Positions 16,108-24,815 of a stretch of 64,000 nt of DNA are shown here, one piece after another. This DNA is from Streptomyces monashensis (GTDB lineage Bacteria; Actinomycetota; Actinomycetes; Streptomycetales; Streptomycetaceae): assembly GCF_001866665.1 (NCBI RefSeq), contig NZ_MLYO01000052.1, forward strand, positions 1 to 64,000, given 5' to 3'. The stretch's first letter is position 1; the number at the start of each line of letters is the position of its first letter. A program made the position numbers and the translations under genes. The notes under the pieces were generated by a model. The model was not told the DNA's origin and ran no database searches. It saw only the letters and a program-made list of their open reading frames with translations.

Positions 16108-18078
16108 CTACACCTCGATGTGTGAGCCCATGATCACCGTGCGGTCGCGGGGCAGGCCGAAGTACTCGGCGGCGTCGGCCGTGATGTAGGAGGTGGCGAT
16201 GAACAGCCGTTTGCGCCAGGGCGCCATCGTCGGTGCCTTCCCGCGTCGCAGCTCGATCTTCGACAGGAAGTAGGACGCCTGGTCGAGGTGCAGCGGCCCT
16301 TCGGTCTGGGCCGGGTCGAGCATCGCCAGTGTGCCGGGCACGTCCGGTGTCTCCATGTAGCCGAACCGGGCGGTGACGTGGATGATCCCGTCGTCGGTGT
16401 AGCCGAGGTCGTCCACGGAGAGCCGCTGGTCGGCCGGGACGCGGGGCACGGGCTCGGTCTCGATGGACAGGATCACGACGTGGTCGTGCCGCACATGGTT
16501 GTGTGTGACGTTGGCCCGCATGGCCAGGGGGGCGCTCTGCTTGCCCCGGTTGAGGAAGACGGCCGTACCGGGGACCCGGATCGTCGATACCTCTCCCGTG
16601 CGAAGGCGGTCGACGAACTCGGGCAGCGGGCCTTCCTCGCGTGCCCGTTCCGCGGTGACCAGTTCGCGGCCACGCTGCCAGGTCGTCATGACGGTGAACG
16701 CCGTCAGACCGATCAGCAGCGGCAGCCACGCGCCGTGGACGAGCTTGGTCAGGTTGGCCGCCACGAACAGGAGGTCCACGAAGAGCAGCACGGTCGCGCC
16801 GATGACGATCAGCCACGCGGGCGTACGCCACTTCGCGCGGGCGACGTAGAAGAACAGCAGGGTGGTGATGGTGATGGTGCCAGTGACCGCCATGCCGAAC
16901 GCGAAAGCCAGGGCTGTGGAGCTGCGGAAGGCGAAGACCAGAGTGAGGACCGAGACCATCAACAGCCAGTTGATCCAGGGGACGTAGATCTGGCCGATCG
17001 TGGATTCGGAGGTGTGGGCAATGCGCAGCCTCGGCAGGTAGCCGAGCTGAGCGGCCTGGGAGGTGACCGAGTACGCGCCGGTGATCACCGCTTGGGAGGC
17101 GATGACGGTGGCAGCCGTGGCCAGCACGACCATCGGCCACTGACCCCAGTGGGGCACGAGCAGGAAGAACGGGCTGCTGATGTTGTGCGCATTGGCGAGG
17201 ATCAGGGCGCCCTGGCCGAGGTAGCTCAGGATGCACGCAGGGAAGACGAGGAACAGCCAGGCGCGGGTGATCGACCGGCGACCGAAGTGCCCCATGTCGG
17301 CGTAAAGCGCCTCAGCGCCGGTGACCGCGAGCACGACCGCGGCCAGAGCGAAGAAGGCGGTACCGAAATGACCGAGCAGAAAGCTTCCGGCGTACGTCGG
17401 TGACAGCGCCTTGAGGATGGCCGGGTGGTCGGCGATGCCAGCGACGCCGCAGGCGCCGATGGCCACGAACCAGACGATCATGACCGGTCCGAACACCCGG
17501 CCCACTGCTGCGGTTCCTCTGCGCTGCACCACGAACAGAACCACGATGATCACTGCTGTGATCGGCACGACCGCGCTGCCCAGCGACGGCTGGACGACCT
17601 TGAGCCCCTCGACCGCGGACAGCACCGAGATCGCCGGGGTGATCATGCTGTCGCCGAAGAACAGCGACGCGCCGAAAATGCCCAGTGCGGCCAGTACGAC
17701 CGCGACCCGCCCGCCCTGCTGGAAGCTCCATCGGCGCAGCAAGGTGATCAGCGCCATGATGCCGCCCTCGCCCTCGTTGTCAGCGCGCATCGCCAGCAGC
17801 ACATAGGTGACCAGGACGATGATCACCACCGACCAGAACACCAGCGACACCACACCGTAGACGTTCTCGGTGCTGACCGGGACGGGGTGCGGGTCGCTCG
17901 GGTTGAACACGGTCTGGAGGGTGTAGATCGGGCTCGTTCCAATGTCGCCGAAGACCACGCCGAGGGCACCGATCACCAGCGCGAGACGCACCGAGTCATG
18001 CGCGCTCGCCCGAGGAGCTTCTGACGTCTGCGATGGGGATCCGTCATCCGACGCAGGTCCCTGTCGGCTTCCGGCCAT
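16108..18078 (-). CDS. kup: KUP-family potassium uptake transporter
   Basis: 656 residues. An N-terminal Ser-rich tail is followed by ALVIGALGVVFGDIGTSPIY, the hallmark of Kup/HAK transporters, about twelve membrane helices (up to near residue 440) and a soluble C-terminal domain with RVPGTAVFLN. It imports K+ with protons across the cell membrane. ATG 18078 is preceded by GGAGGAGG. Both neighbours are pseudogenes or fragments, so this looks like a stand-alone gene. Confidence 0.95.
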   Translation of the reverse strand: MAGSRQGPASDDGSPSQTSEAPRASAHDSVRLALVIGALGVVFGDIGTSPIYTLQTVFNPSDPHPVPVSTENVYGVVSLVFWSVVIIVLVTYVLLAMRADNEGEGGIMALITLLRRWSFQQGGRVAVVLAALGIFGASLFFGDSMITPAISVLSAVEGLKVVQPSLGSAVVPITAVIIVVLFVVQRRGTAAVGRVFGPVMIVWFVAIGACGVAGIADHPAILKALSPTYAGSFLLGHFGTAFFALAAVVLAVTGAEALYADMGHFGRRSITRAWLFLVFPACILSYLGQGALILANAHNISSPFFLLVPHWGQWPMVVLATAATVIASQAVITGAYSVTSQAAQLGYLPRLRIAHTSESTIGQIYVPWINWLLMVSVLTLVFAFRSSTALAFAFGMAVTGTITITTLLFFYVARAKWRTPAWLIVIGATVLLFVDLLFVAANLTKLVHGAWLPLLIGLTAFTVMTTWQRGRELVTAERAREEGPLPEFVDRLRTGEVSTIRVPGTAVFLNRGKQSAPLAMRANVTHNHVRHDHVVILSIETEPVPRVPADQRLSVDDLGYTDDGIIHVTARFGYMETPDVPGTLAMLDPAQTEGPLHLDQASYFLSKIELRRGKAPTMAPWRKRLFIATSYITADAAEYFGLPRDRTVIMGSHIEV

Positions 18079-18377
18079 GGTGTTCCTCCTCCGTGCGGGC
18101 CGCTGAACCGCAGGCCAGGGCATCGGAGCGGACGATACCTATCCCATGGCGCAACCTCGGGTAGGGGGCGCCCCTTTGCCTCGAACGGCGTCTCGCCCCC
18201 GACATCGGTGTCGGCTTCGGCATCCGCACCCTGCAAAAACCAAACCGCGCAGGGTGTGGGTTTGATGGCGCTCCTTGAAAGCGGCTCCGTCTCCGCTTCC
18301 GTGAAGATGTCGTCCATCGCCTTGCGGGTGCAGATTGGGCACCGGCGACCCTCCAGTGCTCCTCGACGGCGTGAAGG

Positions 18378-18605
18378 TCAGTGCGGCGTGGCCTCGGCGG
18401 TCAGGCTGTGATGCAGGCGTGCGTCGAGGGAGTAGCGGCCGGCGCCTACGAGGAGCAGGAAGGCGCTGCCACACAGCTGGGCGACCTCTACGCGGGACTC
18501 GTGGGCGAAGTCCCACCAGTCGGCCTCTCCCTTGAACAACGCCACGTGTCCCCACAGGAGCGGCAGCTTCGTGATCGCCAAGGCGCAGATCATGTCGATC
18601 TTGGG
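18378..18605 (-). pseudogene. DoxX-family membrane protein, C-terminal fragment
   Basis: The minus frame reads LPLLWGHVALFKGEADWWDF and, further on, AFLLLVGAGRYSLDARLHHS, the end of DoxX-like proteins. The upstream three quarters are replaced by unrelated Arg/Pro-rich sequence. DoxX genes are frequent neighbours of ECF41 sigma factors, and one lies 400 bp away, so this may be the remnant of its target gene. Confidence 0.6.
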
Positions 18606-18725
18606 CGGCGGTCGAGGGCTGGCTCGGCACCCCGCTCCCCGGTGACTACAAGGCGCTCGTGGCGGCGTACGGTGCGGCCGAGATAGGCGGCCCGGGTGCG
18701 GCGATCCGGCTGCACCCGCCCTCAC
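18606..18725 (+). pseudogene. SMI1/KNR4-domain protein fragment
   Basis: About 40 codons read AVEGWLGTPLPGDYKALVAA followed by YGAAEIGGPGAAIRLHPP, matching the start of the SMI1/KNR4 superfamily (immunity-type proteins of polymorphic toxins). No start or continuation is visible. It abuts the DoxX fragment on the opposite strand, suggesting a deletion junction. Confidence 0.45.
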
Positions 18726-18993
18726 CTCTTGATCGCGGCCGTCGGCTCCGAAGAAACCGCACACAATCCCTTTGAGACGATCGGGCAGCATCTCTAGGGT
18801 GCGGACGTGACCATCGAGCTGCCCTTTCGTCCGCTCCTCATCGACCGGGAGGGGCGGCCATCCAACGATGGCCCTGATCAGCGAACTGGCAGCTCAGCAC
18901 GCCGGAGAGCTGTCCCCGACTCGTTACCTGGCCCTGTGGTGATGAGTTCTCCGTCACTGCCGTCACATCGGCAGCCTCTGGAGGCTCATCCGG

Positions 18994-19902
18994 GTGAGTC
19001 TTGACGATGGGATGGTGTTACTGGTGAACAAGAGCGAGTGGCTGGCCGAGCACTTCGAGCGGGAGCGCCCGCGGCTGCGTGCGGTGGCATATCGGATGCT
19101 GGGTTCGGTGGCGGAGGCCGACGACGCGGTGCAGGACGCCTGGCTTCGGCTGAGCCGGTCCGACGAGGAACACATCGACAACCTCAGCGGATGGCTGACC
19201 ACCGTCGTCGCGCGGGAGTGCTTGCACCAGCTACGGTCCCGACGGCGCCGCCGGGAAGACCCGCTGGTCGAGCACCTGCCCGACCCGGTCGTCCGGGCTG
19301 GAGACCCCGACCCCGAGCAGGAGGCGCTGCTCGCCGACGCGGTGGGCCTGGCGCTGCTTGTCGTACTCGAACGGCTTACCCCGGCCGAGCGGTTGGCGTT
19401 CGTGCTGCACGACATGTTCGACCTGCCCTTCGACGAGATCGCCCACATCATCGACCGAACCCCCACGGCCGCACGCAAGCTCGCCAGCCGAGCGCGGCGC
19501 CGGGTGGGCGGCGCGGAGATCCCCCGGCCCGATCGGGATCTCGCGCGCCAGCGGAAGGTGGTCGACGCGTTCTACGCAGCGGCGCGGACCGCCGATCTCG
19601 ACGCCCTCGTCCAGGTCCTCGACCCCGATGTCGTGCAGCGCACCGAGTTCGGTGCCACCCGACCGCCAAGCGTCGTCCGCGGTGCGGCGGCGGTGGCCGA
19701 GCAGGCCCGTGCGCCCCGCGGTGGCGAACTGCGCCCCGTCCTGGTCAACGGCATGGTCGGCGCGCTGGTCACCCGGAACGGACAACCGTACTCCGTCATG
19801 GCCTTCACCGTCACCGACGACAAGATCGTCAGGATCGACGTCATCCACAACGCCGACCGCGTCCGCAGCCTCGCGTCCAGCGTCCTCGGCCAGGCCGAGT
19901 GA
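18994..19902 (+). CDS. ECF41-type RNA polymerase sigma factor with SnoaL-like C-terminal domain
   Basis: 302 residues. Region 2 (RAVAYRMLGSVAEADDAVQD), region 4 (ERLAFVLHDMFDLPFDEIAH) and a C-terminal SnoaL/NTF2-like extension with the NGxxG-like VNGMVGALVTRNGQP mark ECF41 (SigJ-like). The extension regulates activity. GTG 18994 lies nine bases after GGAGG. With this start the ninth codon is TTA (19018-19020), which would make translation depend on the bldA tRNA. A YCII protein is convergent. Confidence 0.92.
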   Translation: MSLDDGMVLLVNKSEWLAEHFERERPRLRAVAYRMLGSVAEADDAVQDAWLRLSRSDEEHIDNLSGWLTTVVARECLHQLRSRRRRREDPLVEHLPDPVVRAGDPDPEQEALLADAVGLALLVVLERLTPAERLAFVLHDMFDLPFDEIAHIIDRTPTAARKLASRARRRVGGAEIPRPDRDLARQRKVVDAFYAAARTADLDALVQVLDPDVVQRTEFGATRPPSVVRGAAAVAEQARAPRGGELRPVLVNGMVGALVTRNGQPYSVMAFTVTDDKIVRIDVIHNADRVRSLASSVLGQAE

Positions 19903-19942
19903 GCGGCCTGGCCCGGTGCGCCGCGCGCACCGGGCCAGGAAC

Positions 19943-20296
19943 TCACCAGTACCTGGCGGACGGTCGTACTTCGACCGCGCCACCCAGTCGCGCCTGCGGT
20001 ACGCGCGACGCAATCGCGATCGCGGCATCCAGATCCTCGGCCTCAACCACCAGAAACCCGCCCACCGAGGTGTTGTCGAACGGACCCTCGGTGGTGACGG
20101 CCGAACCGTCCTCAACGCGGACGGTCATCGCGTCCTTGGGTAGACCCATCGGCGGCGCACCGGTCACGTTCTCCATCTTGCCGATCGCCGCCCAGTCGGC
20201 GTAAGCCGCCTTTCTGTCCTCCTCCGACACCAACTCCGCCTGCAAAGTGCCCGGCAACGGATACGTGCCCTGGTGGATCACCAACACGAACTGCAT
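19943..20296 (-). CDS. YCII-related (DGPF-domain) protein
   Basis: 117 residues, MQFVLVIHQGTYPL at the N-terminus, VTTEGPFDNTSVGGFLVVEA in the middle (the DGPF-like turn) and VEVRPSARYW at the end. Small dimeric alpha/beta-barrel proteins of this family often accompany ECF sigma factors of the SigJ/ECF41 type, as here. Exact reaction unknown. ATG 20296 has GGAGG five bases upstream; ATG 20299 is adjacent. Confidence 0.88.
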   Translation of the reverse strand: MQFVLVIHQGTYPLPGTLQAELVSEEDRKAAYADWAAIGKMENVTGAPPMGLPKDAMTVRVEDGSAVTTEGPFDNTSVGGFLVVEAEDLDAAIAIASRVPQARLGGAVEVRPSARYW

Positions 20297-20363
20297 CATG
20301 TCCTCCTCATCGAGTGCGTCCTTCGCACACACCCATGAGCCCGGGCACCACACCGATGTGACC

Positions 20364-20433
20364 ACTCAGGTTGAACTCGTGGAATCCGTCAGCCCGTGAC
20401 GGTTCTTGATCGCTGCGGTACGACGTCGTCATG
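20364..20433 (+). repeat. IS630-end relic, copy A
   Basis: Seventy bases beginning ACTCAGGTTGAACTC and ending GGTACGACGTCGTCATG recur at 26402-26470 in the same orientation with few mismatches and one indel. The second copy leads into an IS630-type transposase N-terminus, so this is the conserved upstream end of such an element. In copy A the reading frame breaks after four codons. Confidence 0.75.
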
Positions 20434-20833
20434 CCTGAACCGTGATCTTCCCTCAGCGCGAGCTACACCCTGCGCGGACGGCCCGCCCGAGACATGGCGC
20501 GTAGCCGTCAACCCACGCCACTGCGACCAAGGACCGCCCCTGCCAGGCGACTTCACGGCAACCCTGCTCACGTGGTTGCGCGGCGGCCCCGCCGAATCCG
20601 GCTTCCCCGGTCTGACCGGCCGGGACCTGCATCCGCTGGACGTCATGTTCTTTGAACCGTTCGGGCCGGGCGCGCCGTGGTGAAGGTCCCTTATCACCAC
20701 GGGCTGGGGCCTCAGCACCGTTGCGTTAGGGCCATGAGCGGCTTGTGCTGCTGGCACAACGGACAGGGCCACAGCGGTTGCGCAGACCGCGAGCAGCACC
20801 GCCCTCACAGCTTCGCCTTACGAGGCGGAGTCG
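20434..20833. other. 400-bp stretch without a firm gene
   Basis: On the minus strand a frame starting at 20808 begins MRAVLLAVCATAVALSVVPA, like a secretion signal, but becomes Arg/Pro/Gly-rich without a domain. It may be the head of a decayed exported protein. Nothing else recognised. Confidence 0.3.
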
Positions 20834-22042
20834 TCAGGACAGAGCTGTGGAGTCCGGGATGTGGAAGCGGCCATCCGCGACCACGAGCCGCACGGCCCGC
20901 AGGGCATCCAGGCCGGCCAGAGGGTCGCCGTCGACGACCAGGAGGTCGGCCCGGTACCCCGCGGCAAGGCGGCCCGCCTGATCGCTCAGCCCGAGTGCGG
21001 AGGCGGCGTTGACGGTGGCCATGTCGATGACCCGGTCCGGCGGAGTGCCCAAGTACTCGAAGAACTCCATGCTGGAGACCAGTCCGCCGAAGGACGCCCG
21101 TGGAACGCCGGCGTCCGTCCCCGCCACGAGCTGGACCCCGCTCTGCGCCATCCGGCGCGCGGAGGCGAACAGTTCGGCGGCCTTTTCCGGGCCGACCCGG
21201 TCGGCGAAGGCCCGCCAGTTCGGGTGGTTGGCGAGGCAGACGTGCATCTGCTTGTCGATGATCTGCGCGAGGAGGTCCTCGCGCAGGTCCGAGGTGCCGT
21301 CCTCGGCCATCCAGCTGCAGTGCTCGATCGTGTCGACCCCTGCGCTGATCGCGGCGGCGATGCCCTGGACTCCGTGCGCGTGAGCGGCCACCGGCAGTCC
21401 GAGCCGGTGCGCCTCTTCCACCACGGCGCACAGTTCTTCGGTGGTGAACTGGGGCTGCCAGATCGACGGGCCGCCGCGGGTCAGGCCTCCGCCGGTCGCC
21501 ATCACCTTGATGACGTCCGCGCCCTCCTCGGCGTTCTGGCGCACCTTCTGCCGGATCTCGTCCTCTCCCTCGACCTCGCCGCCGAGGAACCAGCAGTGCC
21601 CGTTACGGGAGGTCAGTGGCGCACCGGCGGCCAGGATCCGGGGCCCGGTTATGGCGCCCTGGCTGATCGCTTCGCGGAGCCGGACGGCCAGGCCGCCGCG
21701 GTCCCCCAGGTCGCGGGCGGTCGTGATGCCGGCGTCGAGCAGTTGCCGGGCCCGGCCAGCCATGCCCAGGAGCAGGGTCATGTCGTCGCTGTCGGTCAGC
21801 GTGGTGACCGGGTCCGGGCCTGCGTCGAAGGCCAGGTGGACATGGCAGTCGATCAGGCCGGGCAGCACGGTGGCATCGGGGAACTCCAGTATCCGGCAGT
21901 CCGGTTCCGTGTGCGCGAGCACGTCCTTGCGTGTCCCGGCTGCCAGGATGGTGTGGCCCGAGATGAGGACGGCGCCGTCGTCGAGGTGTGTGCTGCTGGG
22001 ACCGAGCAGGATGCGTCCTGCGGTGATGAGTGTCTGGGTCAC
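20834..22042 (-). CDS. Amidohydrolase family metalloenzyme
   Basis: 402 residues, imidazolonepropionase/prolidase-like amidohydrolase. Metal ligands are visible in LIDCHVHLAFD (HxH near residue 65), VAAHAHG, IEHCSW and GTDAGVPRAS. The N-terminal beta-sandwich part and C-terminal ADLLVVDGDPLAGL are typical. It hydrolyses a C-N bond in a cyclic amide or dipeptide-like substrate; the substrate cannot be read. GTG 22042 overlaps the membrane-protein stop (GTGA), so the two genes, and the peptidase above them, form one operon. Confidence 0.92.
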   Translation of the reverse strand: MTQTLITAGRILLGPSSTHLDDGAVLISGHTILAAGTRKDVLAHTEPDCRILEFPDATVLPGLIDCHVHLAFDAGPDPVTTLTDSDDMTLLLGMAGRARQLLDAGITTARDLGDRGGLAVRLREAISQGAITGPRILAAGAPLTSRNGHCWFLGGEVEGEDEIRQKVRQNAEEGADVIKVMATGGGLTRGGPSIWQPQFTTEELCAVVEEAHRLGLPVAAHAHGVQGIAAAISAGVDTIEHCSWMAEDGTSDLREDLLAQIIDKQMHVCLANHPNWRAFADRVGPEKAAELFASARRMAQSGVQLVAGTDAGVPRASFGGLVSSMEFFEYLGTPPDRVIDMATVNAASALGLSDQAGRLAAGYRADLLVVDGDPLAGLDALRAVRLVVADGRFHIPDSTALS

Positions 22043-23220
22043 GACGTCTCGCTTTCTCGGTCGGATGGTTTGGCCCCGGCACGGACGCGTCGTCGTCTCA
22101 CCGCGTCCGACAGCTGGGCCAGCTGATGGGCGTCGTCTTCCAGGGTTTGTGTCAGCGGCATCGCGACGGCGACGGCCTGGGCCGGCGCCTCCTGGAGCTG
22201 CTTGCTGCGCAGGGCGGCGCAGAGCCGGTCGGCCAGGTCGTCGGCCCACCCCGACTGGTCCTCTGCAAGGACTGTGGTCGGCGCCAGGCGGGGACTGATC
22301 CGTACCAGGCCGTCACGGCACTCGATGACTCGGCGGTAGTAGCGCCGGTGCACGCCGAGCGGGAGCAGGTGGTCGCGCCACTGTTTGGTCGGCATCCGGT
22401 AGAGGGTGTGCTCGGGGTATGCCTCGTTCAGCATCTGCCACAGCGGGCCCAGGCGGCGGTACATCCGGCGGTGCTGGCGGCGTACCCGCACCACTGCGAT
22501 GCGGGTGGCGACTCCGGGGTAGCTGACTCCGATGAGGAACAGCGGGACCCCGAGCGCGATGATCACGCTTGAGGCCCAGGTGACGGCCGGGGGCACGGTG
22601 CCCCCCTGCGAGCGCACCACGGTCAGCACGGTGCGGATCGTGCAGGACGCGGCCATGGCGCCGATACCGGCTGCGGCCAGCCAGAGGCCGGTTGCCGCCG
22701 GCCGCTGTGAGGCCCGGGCGTAGGCGCAGGTCCACCGCAGGGCCATGGACAGGGCGTAGACGAGATACACGTCCGCGACGAGGTAGAAGCTCACCAGAGC
22801 TGGATCGCTCAGGTCGGATCGCCGAAAGCCGGCGCCGTGGTCGTGGATGCCTGCCGCGACCGTGGCCGTGACGAGGCCGATCGCGGCGAGGGCCAGCAGG
22901 AGTGCCTCTCGGCGGGCGCGTCTGGTGCCCTCGGCCGTGCCGGCGGCGGCCGAGTACAGGTAGAAGCACATCAGCCAGAACACCATGCTGAGCACGAACA
23001 GGTTCTGCACCAGCCGGGGGGCTCCCGGCCCGCCCACAGAAGCGATCCAGCCGGCGAAGGGCTCCCTGGCCAGCGTGAAGGAGCAGGCGGCACTGAGCAG
23101 GCACAGCGTGACGGCACGCAAGGCCGCGTCACGGGGAGCCTTGACCAGCTGAAAGATCTTCCACCCCAGCGCTGCGACGAACGCCAGGATCATCCCCCAC
23201 AGGATTGCGGAGAGGATCAC
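22039..23220 (-). CDS. MAB_1171c-type membrane protein
   Basis: 393 residues. About seven hydrophobic segments in the first 250 residues (ILWGMILAFVAALGWKIFQL, FVLSMVFWLMCFYLYSAAAG, SSVIIALGVPLFLIGVSYPG) precede a cytoplasmic tail containing RRLGPLWQMLNEAYPE and a double-Tyr segment HRRYYRRVIECRDGLVRISP. This pattern is that of actinobacterial MAB_1171c putative transporters, which occur beside ImmA/IrrE peptidases and XRE regulators as here. GTG 23220 overlaps the peptidase stop. Function unknown. Confidence 0.8.
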   Translation of the reverse strand: MILSAILWGMILAFVAALGWKIFQLVKAPRDAALRAVTLCLLSAACSFTLAREPFAGWIASVGGPGAPRLVQNLFVLSMVFWLMCFYLYSAAAGTAEGTRRARREALLLALAAIGLVTATVAAGIHDHGAGFRRSDLSDPALVSFYLVADVYLVYALSMALRWTCAYARASQRPAATGLWLAAAGIGAMAASCTIRTVLTVVRSQGGTVPPAVTWASSVIIALGVPLFLIGVSYPGVATRIAVVRVRRQHRRMYRRLGPLWQMLNEAYPEHTLYRMPTKQWRDHLLPLGVHRRYYRRVIECRDGLVRISPRLAPTTVLAEDQSGWADDLADRLCAALRSKQLQEAPAQAVAVAMPLTQTLEDDAHQLAQLSDAVRRRRVRAGAKPSDRESETS

Positions 23221-23732
23221 AGCCACCCCTGTCTGTCGCCCAGCGCCGTCTGGACCCGCCGTACCGAGGCGTCCGTTGGCTGTGGCGGTGCGACCCGGTT
23301 CAGTACCGCGGCCCACTCCAGGATGATGGTGGCGACGAGCTCCGCCTCTCGCTCGTGCTCCTGGTCGTAGGACGTGCGCCGCAGTGCCCTGCGGATCGCT
23401 TCGGGTGCGATGTCGGGCATCATCAGGGCCCACAGCTCCTCGTCGCCGTCGTCACCGTCGTGATCGGCGAGGATGTGGCCCACCTCGTGCAGGATGATGT
23501 GGTCCTGGTGGGCTTTCGTCGTCTCGCGCTGGTAGACGATGAAGTCGCTGGCACCCGTGGCGATCCAGACCCCGAACGGGCCTGGCACGGGCAAGGAGTA
23601 GGGCACCAGGTGAATCGGCCGGCCCCGGCGCTCGCCCAATGCGCGGCACAGGACCTCCACCTGCAGAGGCGGTTGAACGTTGAGGGACTGGAGCTCCCGT
23701 TTGCAGCGGCGACGAAGCTGTCGCTCCTTCAA
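23217..23732 (-). CDS. ImmA/IrrE-type (M78-like) metallopeptidase
   Basis: 171 residues with HEVGH in DHIILHEVGHILADHDGD (near residue 80), the HExxH zinc site of ImmA/IrrE proteins, and a downstream Glu-rich EHEREAELVATIILEW that can give the third ligand. Such peptidases cleave a cognate XRE repressor or act as toxin/sensor components. The XRE gene lies 310 bp upstream, and the membrane protein is coupled downstream. Confidence 0.87.
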   Translation of the reverse strand: MKERQLRRRCKRELQSLNVQPPLQVEVLCRALGERRGRPIHLVPYSLPVPGPFGVWIATGASDFIVYQRETTKAHQDHIILHEVGHILADHDGDDGDEELWALMMPDIAPEAIRRALRRTSYDQEHEREAELVATIILEWAAVLNRVAPPQPTDASVRRVQTALGDRQGWL

Positions 23733-24043
23733 CCGTTCCCCCTAGATCGAGGTCGAACTTCCATCGTGCGGCGGCGGCTCATGCGGTAGGGGGACTTCCG
23801 TGCTGGTCGGCCACCACAGACCGGATCGTGCCAGTGCCTGGTCAGGGGACGACACAAAATCGTTCAGAAACCGTCTGCTGCTGAACAATAGCGAAGGATT
23901 GGCAGGGGTCGGCAAAGGCCCCCGTCAGGCGGGAGCGCGCATCAGGCCTGCGGTCGGCCGAGGCCACCCGTGGAAGAGCGCGGCCCGGATCAGCTGGTCG
24001 GTGAGCCTCTGTGCGCTCGTGCTCCCGGCGGGCGGAACGAGGG
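23733..24043. other. 311-bp intergenic space with possible XRE operator
   Basis: GTTCAG (23862-23867) and CTGAAC (23881-23886) are inverted around 13 bases, followed by AATAGCG. CTGAACAA also occurs upstream of the XRE gene at 24556. No coding sequence recognised. Confidence 0.35.
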
Positions 24044-24511
24044 TCAGGCACCGTCGTTGTGCGAGCCCGGGTCCTCTCCCAGCCCTTCCAGCTTCCGCAG
24101 ATGGCTCACCACTCCGGCCAGGGTCTGACGGCTCGAGTCGGAAAGGCCATGTGCCCGAAGCGCGATGTTGCGCACATCGCTTTGCTTCAGCGCCTGCAGC
24201 AGGGCAAGTTGCTCGTCGATGCGCTGCGCCTGCTCGTTGTCGAGGAAGTACGCAGGGCTGACACCGAAGTAGCGGGCCAGCGCCTCGAGGTGCTTCTTGG
24301 TCGGGTTCGTCTTCCTGCCGGTACGCAGCTGCCAGATGTAGGTGCCGCTGATCGCCCGCTCCCCTGCAGCGATGTTGATGGCAGTTGCGACGTCCTCGTG
24401 AGACGGCGCCTTCTGGCCGTTCGGAGCCGCAGTTTCGAACAGGTGCTCGATTTTCTGTGCGAGGGTGCGGCTCGCTTCACCGCCAGCGCCTTGCTCGGCC
24501 GCGCCGCTCAT
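24044..24511 (-). CDS. XRE-family transcriptional regulator
   Basis: 155 residues from ATG 24511. The HTH region EDVATAINIAAGERAISGTY with IWQLRTGRKTNPTKKHLEAL (near 45-90) is followed by ARYFGVSPAYFLDNEQ, the standard Cro/CI layout, and a C-terminal helical tail. It heads the module XRE, ImmA/IrrE-type peptidase, membrane protein, amidohydrolase. It probably represses the module and may be the peptidase's target. Confidence 0.88.
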   Translation of the reverse strand: MSGAAEQGAGGEASRTLAQKIEHLFETAAPNGQKAPSHEDVATAINIAAGERAISGTYIWQLRTGRKTNPTKKHLEALARYFGVSPAYFLDNEQAQRIDEQLALLQALKQSDVRNIALRAHGLSDSSRQTLAGVVSHLRKLEGLGEDPGSHNDGA

Positions 24512-24662
24512 CACCCGACTCCTCGCTAGTTTATGGACGTCCGGGGCCAAGTGTACTGAACAACGCTCAACTCTGGGTGGGCCCCGGCGAGTTTGCTGGT
24601 CATGAAGTAGATCTCATGACTATTATCCACCAGAGTCATGAACTGATGTTAATGGGGGAGCG

Positions 24663-24734
24663 ATGGCGGCAGAAGTCTGTCCTACGGGGAACCAACCGGC
24701 ACCGGCGACGAGCGCACCCCGCTTACACCGATGA
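24663..24734 (+). CDS. Possible 23-residue leader ORF upstream of Rep-like gene
   Basis: ATG 24663 directly follows GGGGGAG and encodes 23 residues (begins MAAEVCPTGNQ). Its TGA overlaps the ATG (24731) of a second 24-codon ORF ending at 24805, ten bases before the Rep-like GTG. The larger gene lacks a ribosome site, so translation could arrive through these. Speculative; no homology. Confidence 0.3.
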   Translation: MAAEVCPTGNQPAPATSAPRLHR

Positions 24735-24815
24735 CCAGCGCGGCAGGCGACTCCCCTGCCGCCGCGGACCAGACACAAGCACCAGGCAAACCCCCCACTC
24801 AGTAGGTGCAACACA

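Noticed and set aside
14933..17236. 767-codon minus frame spanning the transposase relic, deformylase relic and kup
   Set aside because: It crosses three real features in other frames and shows only biased composition.
16288..17403. 371-codon plus frame opposite kup
   Set aside because: Shadow of the potassium transporter; no start context or motif.
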